Below are positions 36,763 through 48,382 of a stretch of 64,000 nt of DNA, piece after piece. Below the pieces are notes generated by a model. The model saw only the letters and a program-made list of their open reading frames with translations. It did not search any database and was not told the DNA's origin. The first letter of the stretch is position 1; each line of letters begins with the position of its first letter. Both the position numbers and the translations under genes were made by a program. Origin of the DNA: Sequoia sempervirens (lineage: Eukaryota > Streptophyta > Pinopsida > Cupressales > Cupressaceae); assembly GCA_007258455.2 (NCBI GenBank), contig VDFB02115009.1, forward strand, positions 109,621-173,620, read 5' to 3'.

Positions 36763-37687
36763 TTGAGAATCCAAAATATCTTAAGGCAGGGGGAAAGAAA
36801 ATGAGTGGAAGTCAACAAGAAAAAAACTTTCTAGGAAAATGTTTGGACCAATGGCCCACCTTTATCGAATATTAATGACTTAAATCACATCAAAAAATAT
36901 TACTAAGATCATATGATAGCTAACTTCATAACTATATCCTATGGGATGGGGATAGGCCAAACTAGAAAAACTTTCAAGAATAGCTCTATGGAGGAAGGAA
37001 ACTAAGAAGTGGAACACAAAAAAATCTGGAGATACTCAATCAAAACATATATCAAACTATTAAATATTGTATTTTTTTCCATGAATAAGGAGTATGAATG
37101 GGGTTGTGGTCTTTTCACTCTTTGGGTAATCTTTCAATTAAGTATACTTATTCTTTATCGAAAAGGCCTCTTATTACTCATACTAATTTAGATTGGAGAA
37201 AAGTCTAGAATCCTAAACTTATACCAAAGGTTAATTATTTTTGGTGGATAGTTATTCACAAAAACATCCTGAAAATTGATAATCTTAATAGATCATGAAG
37301 TATGGTCCCGAGTTCTTTCCTTAATTTAGATTGATTGGGTTTTTCCTAATACTCTTAAGCAATTTGTGAACACGGATAGTTATGTTTCCCCTTCTCCCAA
37401 AATATTATAATAGATCTTTGGAGACAAATCCCCCCTTTTTTGTTTGGGGTTTGTAGAAATAACACAATAATAGAATTTTTAGAGATAAAAAGAGAAACAG
37501 CATCGAAGTTTTTCTAGCCATAAAACAACAAATTCAGGAGAATATAAATGTTAGTTGAGCTATGCTTATTCTAAACACATGCCTTCTTGTAAGGAGCTTA
37601 GGATAAAACCGAATTGGGGATAAAGTGGGGCTTGATGAAAATTAATTGGATAGCCATTTAATTCATAAAGAGAAACACTTCTTATAA
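36763..37687 (+). pseudogene. LINE region after RT, with zf-RVT-like segment
   Basis: This continues the LINE frame cut at 29277: ENPKYLKAGGKKMSGSQQEK, then LIPKVNYFWWIVIHKNIL (about 37212-37265). The latter has the W-x-I...K-x2-F-W pattern of the conserved C-terminal zinc-binding region of plant L1 ORF2 products. Many stops. The frame fades near 37650, just before the small LTR element. Confidence 0.7.
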
Positions 37688-38166
37688 TGTAGTAAGGAAT
37701 ACTACTGCTCATAAAACACAATGTAATATATCTCTATTGCAACAAATAAAAATCATTCCAAACACAAACTCATACAATCATGAAGACCAATAGAGAGAAA
37801 AATCATTAATTCAAAGCTAAATCTTCTTTCATTCTCATAGAAACAATTACAAAATTTTCTCAATCCATCAAGGATTCAAATCTACTCAACAGGATATTCA
37901 TATAGCTTTTTTTCGCTGCCCCAAAACTCTTCATGCCTTTCCTCCAAAATCTCTACACATTTCTCTTGAACTCCATAGTCTTCTTTCATCTCAGCTTCTG
38001 AATCCCATCACATTCTTTCTACCCATAATCCCTCATTTTCTTGAATGTTCTCAAACATTTTTTGGGTTTGGTGTGTCTTGTTTCCAACTTTCCAAATCAT
38101 TTTGAAATTCCTGATTTCAATCTCGTGTTAGAAAGGTATCCATTTTTATTGAAACTGGGTCTCACA
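37688..38166 (-). repeat. Small LTR element, left LTR
   Basis: About 479 bp, aligned to 39188-39669 with roughly 15% differences by eye. The end at CTCACA is inferred from where similarity stops. On the minus strand a purine-rich block (GGAAGAAGAGAAAGAGGAAA, from about 38180-38200) lies just upstream. Confidence 0.65.
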
Positions 38167-38167
38167 G

Positions 38168-39040
38168 TCATGATTTCAATTTCCTCTTTCTCTTCTTCCA
38201 ACATCTTGCTGGAACATTCACTATCCTCCAAATAATTCTTCCTTTCTTCTTCTCTTTTGTGGGTTTTTTCCCATTACAAACTGACCACCTCCACCAAATC
38301 TCACCAGTGGCATCCTTTATAGCTTCTACATATAAATATGTTGCATCCACACACAAATCTGCAACTACATAATCCCCCTTTCTATCTTCTTGCAATAACT
38401 CTTTATGTAAATTCACATAATCTATTTCATCGCACCAAGTAGAAAAATCAGAATTTACCTCTTCATTGATTTGATGCTCCATGTCCACCAACATTTCTTC
38501 TTTATTCTCTGCATCCACTGATGCAACTTCTACCTCATCATCATCTGCTGCAATTTCTTTATGTCATTTATCCTATGTATCCATCTTCATCTCTTCAAGA
38601 TTGAAATCTCCTCTTAACCACCTATCTATTATTTCCATCTACTTTATTAATAGGAGATTATCTTCATTTTTTTCAAGTTCATCAAATTTTGGTCCTTTAG
38701 CATGTAAATATCCTTCTTCATTAGCATTGTCTATTGTAGCCTTGTTGTGTTCTTCAACCTCTACCACCATCTCATGCTTGTTCTCCTATTTGTCTAACAA
38801 AATACATGCTTTTGCTACTGCAATCTCACTATCTTCTTCACCCTTTATAGGGGTTGCTCTATCTTCTTTTTCCTTCTCTCTTTGGCTGCAACACTCATTT
38901 TCTCTACTCTTCTTTTCATTGTCCTCAAAGCATACTTATGTAGTATTCTCTCCCTCATGTTCACATGCATACACAACTATGACAAAATTGTTGCCTTTCT
39001 TCTTTGACATGTCGTCAAACACTTTCCACACACCCTCAAT
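38168..39040 (-). pseudogene. Unknown acidic ORF between the small LTRs
   Basis: The minus frame begins near 39040 with MFKIEGVWKVFDDMSKKKG and runs to a TGA at 38168, about 290 codons with five in-frame stops. It is rich in Glu, Asp and Lys. The C-terminal part (38518-38168) is open and reads STWCDEIDYVNLHKELLQED, later GEIWWRWSVCNGKKP, ending in a basic RCWKKRKRKLKS. I recognise no family. It occupies the whole interior, so it is probably an element-specific or captured protein. The plus-strand open frame over the same bases (38481-39290) is its Ser-rich antisense shadow. Confidence 0.5.
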
Positions 39041-39187
39041 CTTAAACATCTCAGGTATAGACTGTCTCACACTTGATGATCTGTCTACACACAAATCACA
39101 CACACATCACCACAAGTCCTGGTGCAAACTACCTGATGTTCGACACTCTTCCTGCGCACTCAAGAACTCCTACTCTGATACCACTAA

Positions 39188-39669
39188 TGTAGTCAAGAAT
39201 ATTGTTGCTCACAAAATACAATGCAATATATCTCTATTGCAACAAATAAAATTCATTCCAAACACAAACTCATACAATCATGAAGACTAACAAAGAGAAA
39301 AATCATTAATTCAAACTAAATCTTCTTTCATTCTCATAGAAATAATTACAAAATTTTCTCAATCCATTATGGATTCAAATCTACCCAACAGGCTCTTCCT
39401 GTAGCTTCTTTTTGCTTCCCCAAATCTCTTCATACCTTTCCTCTAAAATCTCTTCACATTTCTCTTGATCTCCACACAATCTTCTTCTTGTCTTAGCTTC
39501 TAAAGCCTGTCACATTCTGTCTACCCATTCTCCCTCATTTTTCTAAATCTCCTCAAACAGTTTTTGGGTTTGGTGCATCTTGTTTCTAGCTTTCCAAATC
39601 ATTTTTAATTTCTTCATTTTTATCTTGTGTGAGAAATTTATTCCATTTTTACCAAAATTGAATCTCACA
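39188..39669 (-). repeat. Small LTR element, right LTR
   Basis: About 482 bp. The primer-binding motif flanks its left edge, making this the 5' LTR of a minus-strand element. No gene. Confidence 0.65.
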
Positions 39670-40184
39670 TTCACAACCCATACAAACTTCCTCTCCCCAA
39701 AATGCTAGTCAAACCTTTTCCTCCTCCATTCTGGGCATGGGATTCATGCATTCAACCCCTTAATTATTCTTTCTTGACAATTTTTTCAATGTTTTCCTAA
39801 ATTGACATCCATTATGTCATTCTTGCACCTCCACTACCTCCAACACTTGCACCCAAAAGATTCCAGCACTGATGGAAAACAAATTCAAATTCTTGCGAGT
39901 TATAAATGAATAAAAATTAATTTACATTGGGCATGAGACTTTGGCTCCCAAGCATAACTTTTAATTTGCAACATTTTCAATGTCATTACAATTTAAATTC
40001 AAAGCATATTATTGATTTATGAAAAAGGGTCCCATATAAAAGAGCTGAAAAATGAGAGAGGGAAAAAGTAACATTCCTGCAAAAACAACAGCATGCCAAA
40101 AATCAAGAAAATAAAACAAATTTATTTTTGAGTGTGTAGGATTGCTTGATACCCCTAGAAGCTCTTGCATCATCTTAGTTTCTC
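39670..40184. other. Unassigned stretch between the small LTR element and the LINE RNase H
   Basis: AT-rich, no gene seen. It may be the rest of a longer LTR, a further insertion, or diverged LINE sequence. Confidence 0.35.
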
Positions 40185-40460
40185 CTTGACATTGGTTGGT
40201 TCAAGTGCAATTTCAATTTTTGTTCTAAATGGAATCCAAGGTTGCCTAGTGTTGGGGGAGTGATAAGGGATCATCAAGGCTTGGTAATTGAAGGATATGC
40301 TAAAAACCTTGGTATTACTACTAACATTTTTTTTGAAGCAATGGTTGCTTGGTGGGGAATCAAAAGAATGAGATAGTTGGAGTTTTCTAGAGTGGTTGTT
40401 GAAGGAGATTCAAAATTGATAATCAACATTTTTAGTGGGAATTTTTGGCGGTCAAAATAA
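40185..40460 (+). pseudogene. LINE RNase H domain
   Basis: The frame reads WFKCNFNFCSKWNPRLP, GGVIRDHQGLVIEGYAKNLG, FFEAMVAWWGIKRM, RVVVEGDSKLIINIFSG. This is the RNase H fold found at the C-terminus of many plant L1 elements. Of the catalytic acids, the first Asp (usually NFDG) is Asn, while the Glu of EAMVAW and the Asp of EGDSKLI remain. One stop follows RM. It confirms that the LINE continues past the small LTR insertion. Confidence 0.8.
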
Positions 40461-41875
40461 CACAACATTAAATAGAATATTTCTAATCTATTCCTCTTGA
40501 AAAAGACAACTAATCTAAAATCACCTATCTTCCAAGGTCTTTATAGTTGGTTCTCAACTATGCTATCATCATTTAGTGGCTCATGCAACTATAATATTCA
40601 AGGGACCTTTGTTGGTAAACGATACAAACTAGACGGCATAAATCAATTTAACATGTGGGTTTTAAATAAACAGAAAAATATTGATCAAAGTTTTAGAATA
40701 GCAAGATGTGAACATAAATTTTGTTAAATTTAGACATGTAATTCATGTAATGAGTATTTCCTAATCAACTAAAACCATAAAATGAAGTAACTCATGAAAA
40801 TATCATGCGATCACATCCATCGAGAATACAAATTCAATACTTGTAACACCATTCATCATCGCTTTTTTTTTAGAATCAATTTTTAACCATAAAACATCAC
40901 AAGCTCATCACTAAAATTCATAGATCAATAAACAACAAAGAAAATATCATCCATTGATAACATAATAGATAGTTTTGAATTCGGTTTCTTTTTATTGATT
41001 TTCACCAATTTTAAGAAACATTTATGCACGAAAAGATTCACTAGCATACGAAAAACCATAGTCTATTGTCATCATTATTAAACTAATAAACTTTTGAAAC
41101 TAACTAATTACATTAAAACCATAAAAAAAGTTCAACTATTTGCATAAAAGTTGTAAAAATAAACTATATCTAGTCTTTAGGTAGCCTATCTGACTTCAAT
41201 CAGGCGACCTTTACAATGAGGAGAAAATTTTAACTTATATAAAGAATTTTAACATTAATTTCTCCTATCAAAAATCATCATCCACAAATTTGGGGGAAAA
41301 TCCACAATTATAGGGGCACTCCTAGTTAAGTTTGAGTTTCCTCTTTGTTAAAATTGTTGAAACTAGGAGGTATGCATTATGCCAATTTGGTCAAAATTTG
41401 AATAGGACTTATTGCTTTGTCTATTGCTGATCATCACGCCCAATCTCTGGCACATCAAAATTAATTTGGAGTTGTCTATCCATCAAAACTGATTTGGAGG
41501 TATTGTTGTCCACAAGGTGCCTAGAAATGATTGAAAATATTTGAGTTTATCCCCTTTCAAAAATAGAATATTCTTTCTCACTTAACTGCTTTTAGATGCT
41601 TTGGATGCCTTAACTTGTTTGAAATAATCATCAATGTTGTTGAAAATTTGCTGCAAGGTTTCGTCTTCAGGCACATCTATCCATTCCACCTTGAACATTG
41701 CTCTTTCAAACTCTTTGGTGGTGGTTATATACATATCCTACAGTTGGGAAACATTCTGGGCAGTGTCTCGTACATAAAATATGATGTCCATCAGCTTGTC
41801 TAAAAGAGGCCCTTCATCATCATCTCCTTTCTCAATCATTTTCTCCAACCTATTATTCCATTGATCTTTCATTTC
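40461..41875. other. Unassigned AT-rich stretch
   Basis: The plus frame at 40497-40727 has no domain. A short degenerate pair (CATCAAAATTAATTTGGAG, about 41454, and CATCAAAACTGATTTGGAG, about 41483) is the only structure noted. No gene. Confidence 0.4.
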
Positions 41876-44800
41876 TTATAAGGAAATCAAATTAGCATCT
41901 GGTGAATCTTCCTTACCAATTACCTCAACAATAATTCCCTTTATAATCTTTCTTTCATCAAACAAATCTTGTTGAGCATGTTGCAATATTCTTTTGTGCT
42001 CCATGAGAACTTCTATTTTGAAGAACAAAATATTCATACACTTATCAAGATAACCAAAATATTTATCCTCTAAGATGGCATATTCAATTACATCTTCCTT
42101 AGGCACCCTTTTTAATATCCTCAACTTTTGCATATACCTTGCATATTTATCCTCCTTCATTCTGAGTAACTTAGCATATTCCACCAAGGACTTGACTAGC
42201 TCACCTACCTTTGTATAACTCTTTGACCCATCAGTGAGAAACTCTTCTATGTCTTTATTAAGAAGGTTGATCCAGTTCCCCATCATTTGAGATCTCCTCT
42301 TCATTTTAGTCAGCTCATCCACCTCTTTGTGGCTCATTAAGATAGGAACTTCTGATGGTGTTGGCTTTTGGGGGGTGGATGTAATTAGTTCTTTTAGAAA
42401 AAAATTCATCTACCCTACCTGAGCCTTAAGCTCATCCTTGGCTTGCTTTTCTTTAATTAGTCTAGACCTGGTAGTAGTGGAAACGATATCAATAAGGTTC
42501 ATTTGCTGATTTTTGGTTTGTTTACCCAAAAAGATAGTACTTACTTGATAGTTTGATGCTTGCACCTCCCTATCATCATTATCAGGCACTAAAGTGGAAA
42601 TGTCAGCCACCAAGTCTCCATCATCAATGAGCCTTATAGAGAATAGCACAAGGTTTCTTCTTAGGCTTCACCTTGTCTACTTCCTTTATCATTTCATCCC
42701 ATGTTACTATTTGGGCTTAAACCTGTTGTCTCTTCTCCAAATTTAATTTAAGGCATGTGGGTGAAACTGGCTGAGTTATTACCTGTTGAGCACTAGGAGG
42801 TGTTGATGGAAGATGTGTAGAAGAAATTTTCTCCATTGTTTGCTTAGAATAAATCTTTTCCTGCTCTTCTTTTTTCTTTCTACAATCTTTCCTATTCCAT
42901 TTTCTCATTCTGAGCTTTTAATTCCGCTATCTTTTTCATTCCTTCCTCTTTTTGCACAACCTCCTCTCCATCTCTTAATCTCTAGCGCTCCAACTCTTTT
43001 GCATGCATTTCCTCTTCTTCTACCTTATCTTTCTCAACTTTCTCTCATCATTCCAACTCTTATGCCTGGGCCTCTTCCTCAACTCTCTTCTAGGCTTCTA
43101 TAGCCTCTTTTTTCCAAGCTAACTCTCTGTCCTTCTTTTGTTGTTGTTCTTCTTCACAAGCTAGCTCTTCCTCAGCTTGTTTTTGAGCAACTTCTAGTAT
43201 TTCCTTTTGTTCTTCCTCAGTCAAAACATCTCACATTTGGGCTTCATCCCAAAGACTTCCTTCTTGGAACCTAGTTTCCTCTTCTCCAACTTCTTCAGCT
43301 CTCTCAAGATATTCTTCCCATTATGCTTTTTCTTCACAAAGTGAAGTTTCCTCATAATCCGAAGGCATAGGTGAATCTATCACATCAATCACAAGAGGCC
43401 TTTCTTCTTCAACATATGTTGTTTTCGTAGCCAATGGTGTAGTGAGAGGGATATCCTCAATTTACATAGGCACAGTAGAAGGACCTTCCTCAATAGTTTA
43501 TTCCCCAAGGTACACAACAACTAGGGGTGTAGCCCCAAGACCTAAAATTACCCCTAAAATAGCAGCTTGATAAGTAACCTTAACCCTTTCTAAAGCCTCA
43601 GTGACCACCTTCATTGAAATTTCTTCTTTTGTTGGGGCAATTTCTTCTGTGGTTGCAACAGTTTTCTTTAACCTCTTGTATTGTCTTGTTTCTATGGAAG
43701 AAGAAGACTCACTAATAGAATCTTTCTTTCTCAAGACTTTAACTCTTGGCTACTTAAGACAGAGATTAAGCCATTTCACACTCCTATCAACAACCACTTG
43801 TGAAACCTTATGGATATTAGTTTCCTCTTTCTCTATCTAGTTGATTGGCTCCAAATCCTTGTTGGCCACTCTATACATTTCATACCGAGGATCAAGAGTG
43901 GTCCCATCATTAGAAGTACCCATTGGTATGTCTTCTTTCACCTCGAAGTCTTTCATTTGAGGAATGGTCAACCTCTCATACCCTCTTCTTCTCACTTCAA
44001 ACTGATCATGCGGTTTTCCCAAAAGTCTTTGAGAAGTGGTTGATGGATGGGAAACTGTGAAGCATACAAACCATTCATCTTCCTTTTAGGATCAAAGTCC
44101 TTCTTGGATGTATGAAGCTTGAAATTCATGGACGAAAATTCCTCTATTGTTGATTTGGCTGCTATAGAAGAAGAACAAGAATAAAACCCCAATTGGATTG
44201 GGAATGAATGACAACCAACCTTATGCATTACAAAAAACTTTGTATTATCTTAGCCTTTTGATGAGAAAAATCCATCAAGATCCACTTGTCACCACAACAC
44301 CTTGGTAGTTTGAAAGGGTGCTTGTCATATCCAAATAATTTGAAATAGGTGAATTTGGAGTATTGGATAAACCAATATCCCCACTCTTGAATAAATTTTA
44401 TTGCTTCTCGTGACAACTTGAAGCCAACATCTCTCGTGATCTGATTAATGATAACATATAAAAATGCATCATTCCCTCTCTTAAAGTGCCTCTTTGTTGT
44501 CTTCAACTCTAGTTGGTCATAGTGGTCCCACACTTTCTTCTAATATGGAACATCATCCATTGATCCCACAGTAGTTAACCCAGAAAACTATCCCATTCTT
44601 GGAGCGCAATAGATCACATATGAAGACATATAGAATGTCTTGGTTTCCCTTACTTTAATCATTTGATCATGGATGTTGTCTGAAATTATCTGTCCCCTAG
44701 TCCTAATGTTGTTTTCCATTTGAACCATTTGAATAAATGGGAACATCTAGTTCTCAAAGGCACGAGAATGCTCTTTTCCAAATACTCTTGCCAACAATTT

Positions 44801-45350
44801 GATCATATCACCAATATCCTTAGAGAAATCAGACCTCTTAGGCTTAGGCGAGATCTTCTTTACTGATTTCCTTTCTATCTTGAGCCATCTCTTATTAATA
44901 AGCCTTTTATTTCCTTCCTCATTTGTTTCCCACCATTTTAGTGCATCAGCCTCAGGCATAATCTTGGGGTTAGCATGAGAAGGAGGATCAAAAACTAATC
45001 TAATCATCCCTAGAGTTAAATCAATTATCACATTTCCTTGTGAATCAATGCACTGCCTCTAAGTTGGATTGTAAGCATGTGCAATAGTTAAAATGAACTC
45101 TAAACATTGCACAACAATAGGTAAAGTAGCCACATGTGCCAACCCGGAATCAGCAATCCTCTTGGCCCTTGGGGAAGCATGTTCTAAAAAAGTATCATCA
45201 TAAAACTGCTTCAGGTCAATGTGGCCCACAAGTGTATCAGTAATTTCATAACATCAGAGCCAAACTTGCATGGCACCGAAGTCCCCTGGAACTTGTACTT
45301 CATAGTAATAGGAACCTGTTCTAGTTTTATCTTTTTAACCCTTGCTTCCT
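41876..45350 (-). pseudogene. Large unknown repeat-associated ORF, about 1,150 codons, coiled-coil C-terminal half
   Basis: Minus frames chained by stops and frameshifts form one protein. N-terminal part (about 45340-44550): ARVKKIKLEQVPITMKYKF, LVGHIDLKQFYDDTFLEHAS, DLTLGMIRLVFDPPSHANP, ADALKWWETNEEGNK, then IHDQMIKVRETKTFYMSSYV. Next (44533-44228): HYDQLELKTTKRHFKRGND and WGYWFIQYSKFTYFKLFGYD. The middle (about 43490-42900) is a Glu/Lys/Gln-rich coiled coil. The C-terminal part (42409-41876) is helical: KMKRRSQMMGNWINLLNKDI, EYAKLLRMKEDKYARYMQKL. From memory, similar FFMSSYL...coiled-coil ORFs are repetitive in plant genomes and travel with LTR elements. Function unknown, and no catalytic motif seen. 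It could be the extra ORF of a non-autonomous element whose LTRs I cannot find. Confidence 0.55.
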
Positions 45351-46897
45351 TTGATGTTCCTCACCAACTACTTCTTCCTCTGAATCAAACATTTGTTAAT
45401 ACCTACAATACTGACCATTATCAGACAAAAGAAGAAATATAAGGAAATAAATTAGCACCAACATTCATATTAAATCCCCATTCATTCAATAAAAATTCCC
45501 ATTTTACAACCTAATTCAGTTTTTTTGGGTTTCAGGTTTGAGATAGAACCAAAAACTTGACCATTCTAAGCATAACACTGAACTATACACTAAACTATAT
45601 CAAAAGTCAGGATCAGGAAAAACCTTGAACCTGAACTTAATACAACAACATTTCAATACAATTGGGCATCAGAATTAGGTTTTAACTCAGCACCTATACC
45701 TATAGAGGTGAGAAGACTTCAGTTTCATTTTTTGATCTAATCCCATGTCAATGTGTTCAAAAATTGGGATCGGGATGGCACTAGGTATCGACACTCTACA
45801 AATAAGATCAGTCAAAGTATCACCCCAAGTTTTGATCCCAATTAGTTATCGAACATCGAAATTGATATTTTGTTTGTGAATGGACTTCAAGGAATGAACA
45901 AATTTAATTAACACCATGAGTTCCGATCTCGGTAAGATATTGGGAGTCAAAATTGGGACTTTACTTAAATTTGTCCAGAACCAAACCTATGGAATGTGAG
46001 TGGGGAGAGTTAATTCTAAGTTTTGATCCTGATTTTGTGTCGGATGTTGGGATTTGAATGACACCAACTAATGGAACTAAAGACTATGTCAAGGTTCGGT
46101 GCCCATCTGAAACTCAATCCCGATGGTAATGTGGAGATTGAAATAAGGACAAAAGATGATATAACGATGAAAACCCTTTACCACCTTTAAGTAACGACCC
46201 AAAATCTAATCTCGATAAAACATCAGAAATCAATATCAGTCCAAACAAGAGACTTGGACCCAAGCGATGGTAAAAGGTCATAGTGTAGCTCCAACTCCTA
46301 ATTTTGAAAGAGGTGCAAGAATCAAGATTTAGACAATCAACAAACACTAAGGAAAAATAAATTTAACAGTATCCTTAATCATGCCTTTGGGATCAAGATT
46401 TGATTTGTAATGGTTAGAAATTTAAAGTTTTTAAATTTGAAACAAATTGGAATGGGCAGCATGGAAACCCTAGGTAAACTAGGGAAAGACAAACAAAAAA
46501 CCTGCAAAAGAAACAAGAAACAAAACACATGAAAAAAAATAGAGAAGACCCAAAACAAAAGAAGGGAAAACAAACAAGAGGGTTCAAAAAAAAAAAGTGC
46601 ACCAAAAGGGTGGGAAGAAAATGGGAAAGAAATGAAAAAGAAACAAGAAAACAAAACAAAAAACCAAAAATGAGAAACGCGAACAACAAGCACAGGCAAG
46701 CCAAAAATGAAAGGAAAACACAGGAAAAAATGCCTACCTCACAAACACAAATCCAACCCTACATCGAGAAAACTAAGCTCGACCTCAATCCAAACCCTTT
46801 CACTTTGCTCTAGTTCGCTTCATCGAACTGTACAAGCCAAAATGAGAAAAAATCAAGGAGTGGCAGGAATAAAAATGTGTTTGTGCATGCAAATAGG
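45351..46897. other. Non-coding stretch with diffuse repeats
   Basis: 45700-46280 holds recurring blocks like TTTTGATCCCAATT, TATCGAACATCG, GGGATCGGGATGG and TTGTGTCGGATGTTGGGA, spaced roughly 100-130 bases. 46500-46720 is extremely A/purine-rich and gives charged shadow frames. It may be the leader of the minus-strand ORF at 45350. No gene supported. Confidence 0.4.
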
Positions 46898-48291
46898 TGT
46901 TCTCTTGATTCATTGTGGGGTCATTAGGAAAAATGTTACAAAATTGCTAAATGTTGTCGTGAAATATTGTAAAAGTGCAAAATTTGAAAAGTGGAGGGAA
47001 GCCCAATGGTCATGGGAAGTTTGTAAGGTAGTTTTAGGCATTGGTGGGTTTTGTTTAAAATATAAATATGTGGTAAAATTGATGTGGATGGAGGTTGAAG
47101 GATTTGGAAGGAGAAATTCAATAAATAACTTTGTTTTCAATCATTTTCTGTGTAAATTCTTCACTTACATCTTGTGTATGGTTTTGTACAAGGTGCTATC
47201 AATCTGAGATTTATTTGAATTGTTAGATATAGGAGTTTGTATCATTTTAAAGTTTATTTGAGGGCTTTATATTAAGTTTCAAGCATTTGGTAGGCTAATT
47301 GCTACAAGCGGTCTGAAAACAGGGGTTTGAGGTTTTGAGGGGTAAAATGTATTAATAGGCCATTCCACCTTTCTATACATGTTGTCTCTTGTTGGAATGG
47401 CCCTGATTAGTTTAGGAGTAGGTGTAGGAGAACTATAATTCAAGGTTGGAAAATTCTTTGAAAGAGTTTCTTCATGTTGCCCTATTGAAAGTTCAAAATT
47501 AAGGCTTAGGAACAAGGCTAGGGTTGATGAATTGAAGAAATTGTTTGAGAACCAGAAAGAACCTAATGGAATTAGTGTGAGTAGGTGTATTTTGATATGT
47601 TTTGAAGGTCTGCAAGGTCAAGAGGGGTCAAATATGAGATATGGCATGAAACCCTAGTTGAACCAAGTAGGAAAAGGGGTGAATTTGAGTGGTTTTACAA
47701 AGGAAGTGTGTGAGTTCTTAGAGGTCAGTAGTATTAGGTGGTCAATTAAGCTTTTGTAGGAAGAATAAGGAGTGTTGGAAGTGGTTTCAAGTTTGGAAGA
47801 GGTCTGGTGATGGGTTTTTCAATAAACCCTTGTCAATTTTGAGAAAAGAGAGGGTTTTGAGAAAGTGGGTCTTAGTGAGCGAGTTGTGGCTCAAAAGCTA
47901 GAGAATATATGGTTTGGAAGTCTATTTGAGGACTTTCAATTGGTCTATTGGGTTAGTTTCAAGATTAAAGGAGTGTCTCTTTGTAAAAGAGGCCTAATTC
48001 AAGGCCTAGGTCAATGTAGAAGACAAGATTTGAAGTTGATGTTTCAAAGGAGTTGCACAAGTTTCTAAGGTATGTGATAACATGTCTTAATGGGTGTCTG
48101 ATTATGTTGGGATATGGTTTGTTGTGAGGATTGGAAGTAGGTTTGGTTCAATTTTTTAGGTCTACATACCTAGTAGAGAAGAAGAGAGCTTGTGTGAAGA
48201 AGTGCCCTTGTGAGGGTTTGAAGTTTTCAATACTTGTTGATCAGTGTTGGATTGGTGTTGTTTGTGTTGGAAGCCTCCTTGATTGCTATCA
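46898..48291 (+). repeat. Element C 5' LTR
   Basis: About 1,394 bp ending GCTATCA just before the primer site. The similarity to the right copy begins at TGTTCTCTTGATTCATTG. No gene. Confidence 0.8.
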
Positions 48292-48293
48292 AA

Positions 48294-48305
48294 TGGTATC
48301 AGAGC
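48294..48305 (+). other. Primer-binding site of element C
   Basis: Exact TGGTATCAGAGC, two bases after the LTR end. Confidence 0.92.
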
Positions 48306-48382
48306 ATAGTTAGTAGATCTTTGAAGATGATTGGTTGAAGCTTGCATAAAAGGATAGTTGGAAATTATAAAGACAAGACAAC

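Larger units (their letters stand above)
37688..39669 (-). mobile_element. Small LTR element with one unknown acidic ORF
   Basis: Direct repeats begin TGTAGTAAGGAATACT (37688) and TGTAGTCAAGAATATT (39188), exactly 1,500 bases apart, and stay similar for about 480 bases, to CTCACA at 38166 and 39669. A minus-strand primer site (CTCTGATACCACT on plus, 39173-39185) sits two bases from the right LTR. The interior is about 1 kb with no gag-pol motifs. I could not find a clean target duplication, so the outer ends, especially the right one, are uncertain. Confidence 0.7.
28107..40460 (+). mobile_element. L1-type LINE, split into three pieces by two LTR insertions
   Basis: The pieces are 28107-29277 (RT), 36763-37687 (end of RT and the C-terminal zinc-type region) and about 40185-40460 (RNase H). 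The first gap is the 29278-36762 copia element, and TTGAG flanks it on both sides. The second gap includes a small LTR element at 37688-39669. The order RT, zf-RVT-like, RNase H is that of plant L1 elements. ORF1 and the endonuclease are absent, and there is no obvious poly-A tail after 40460. It is riddled with stops. Confidence 0.82.

Noticed and set aside
38481..39290. 269-codon Ser-rich open frame on the plus strand
   Set aside because: It is the exact antisense of the acidic minus-strand ORF between the small LTRs. Antisense of Glu/Asp-rich codons gives Ser/Phe/Leu. The primer site shows the element is minus-oriented.
46379..46813. Overlapping Phe/Cys-rich (minus) and Lys/Arg-rich (plus) open frames
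   Set aside because: Both arise from a purine-biased low-complexity stretch.
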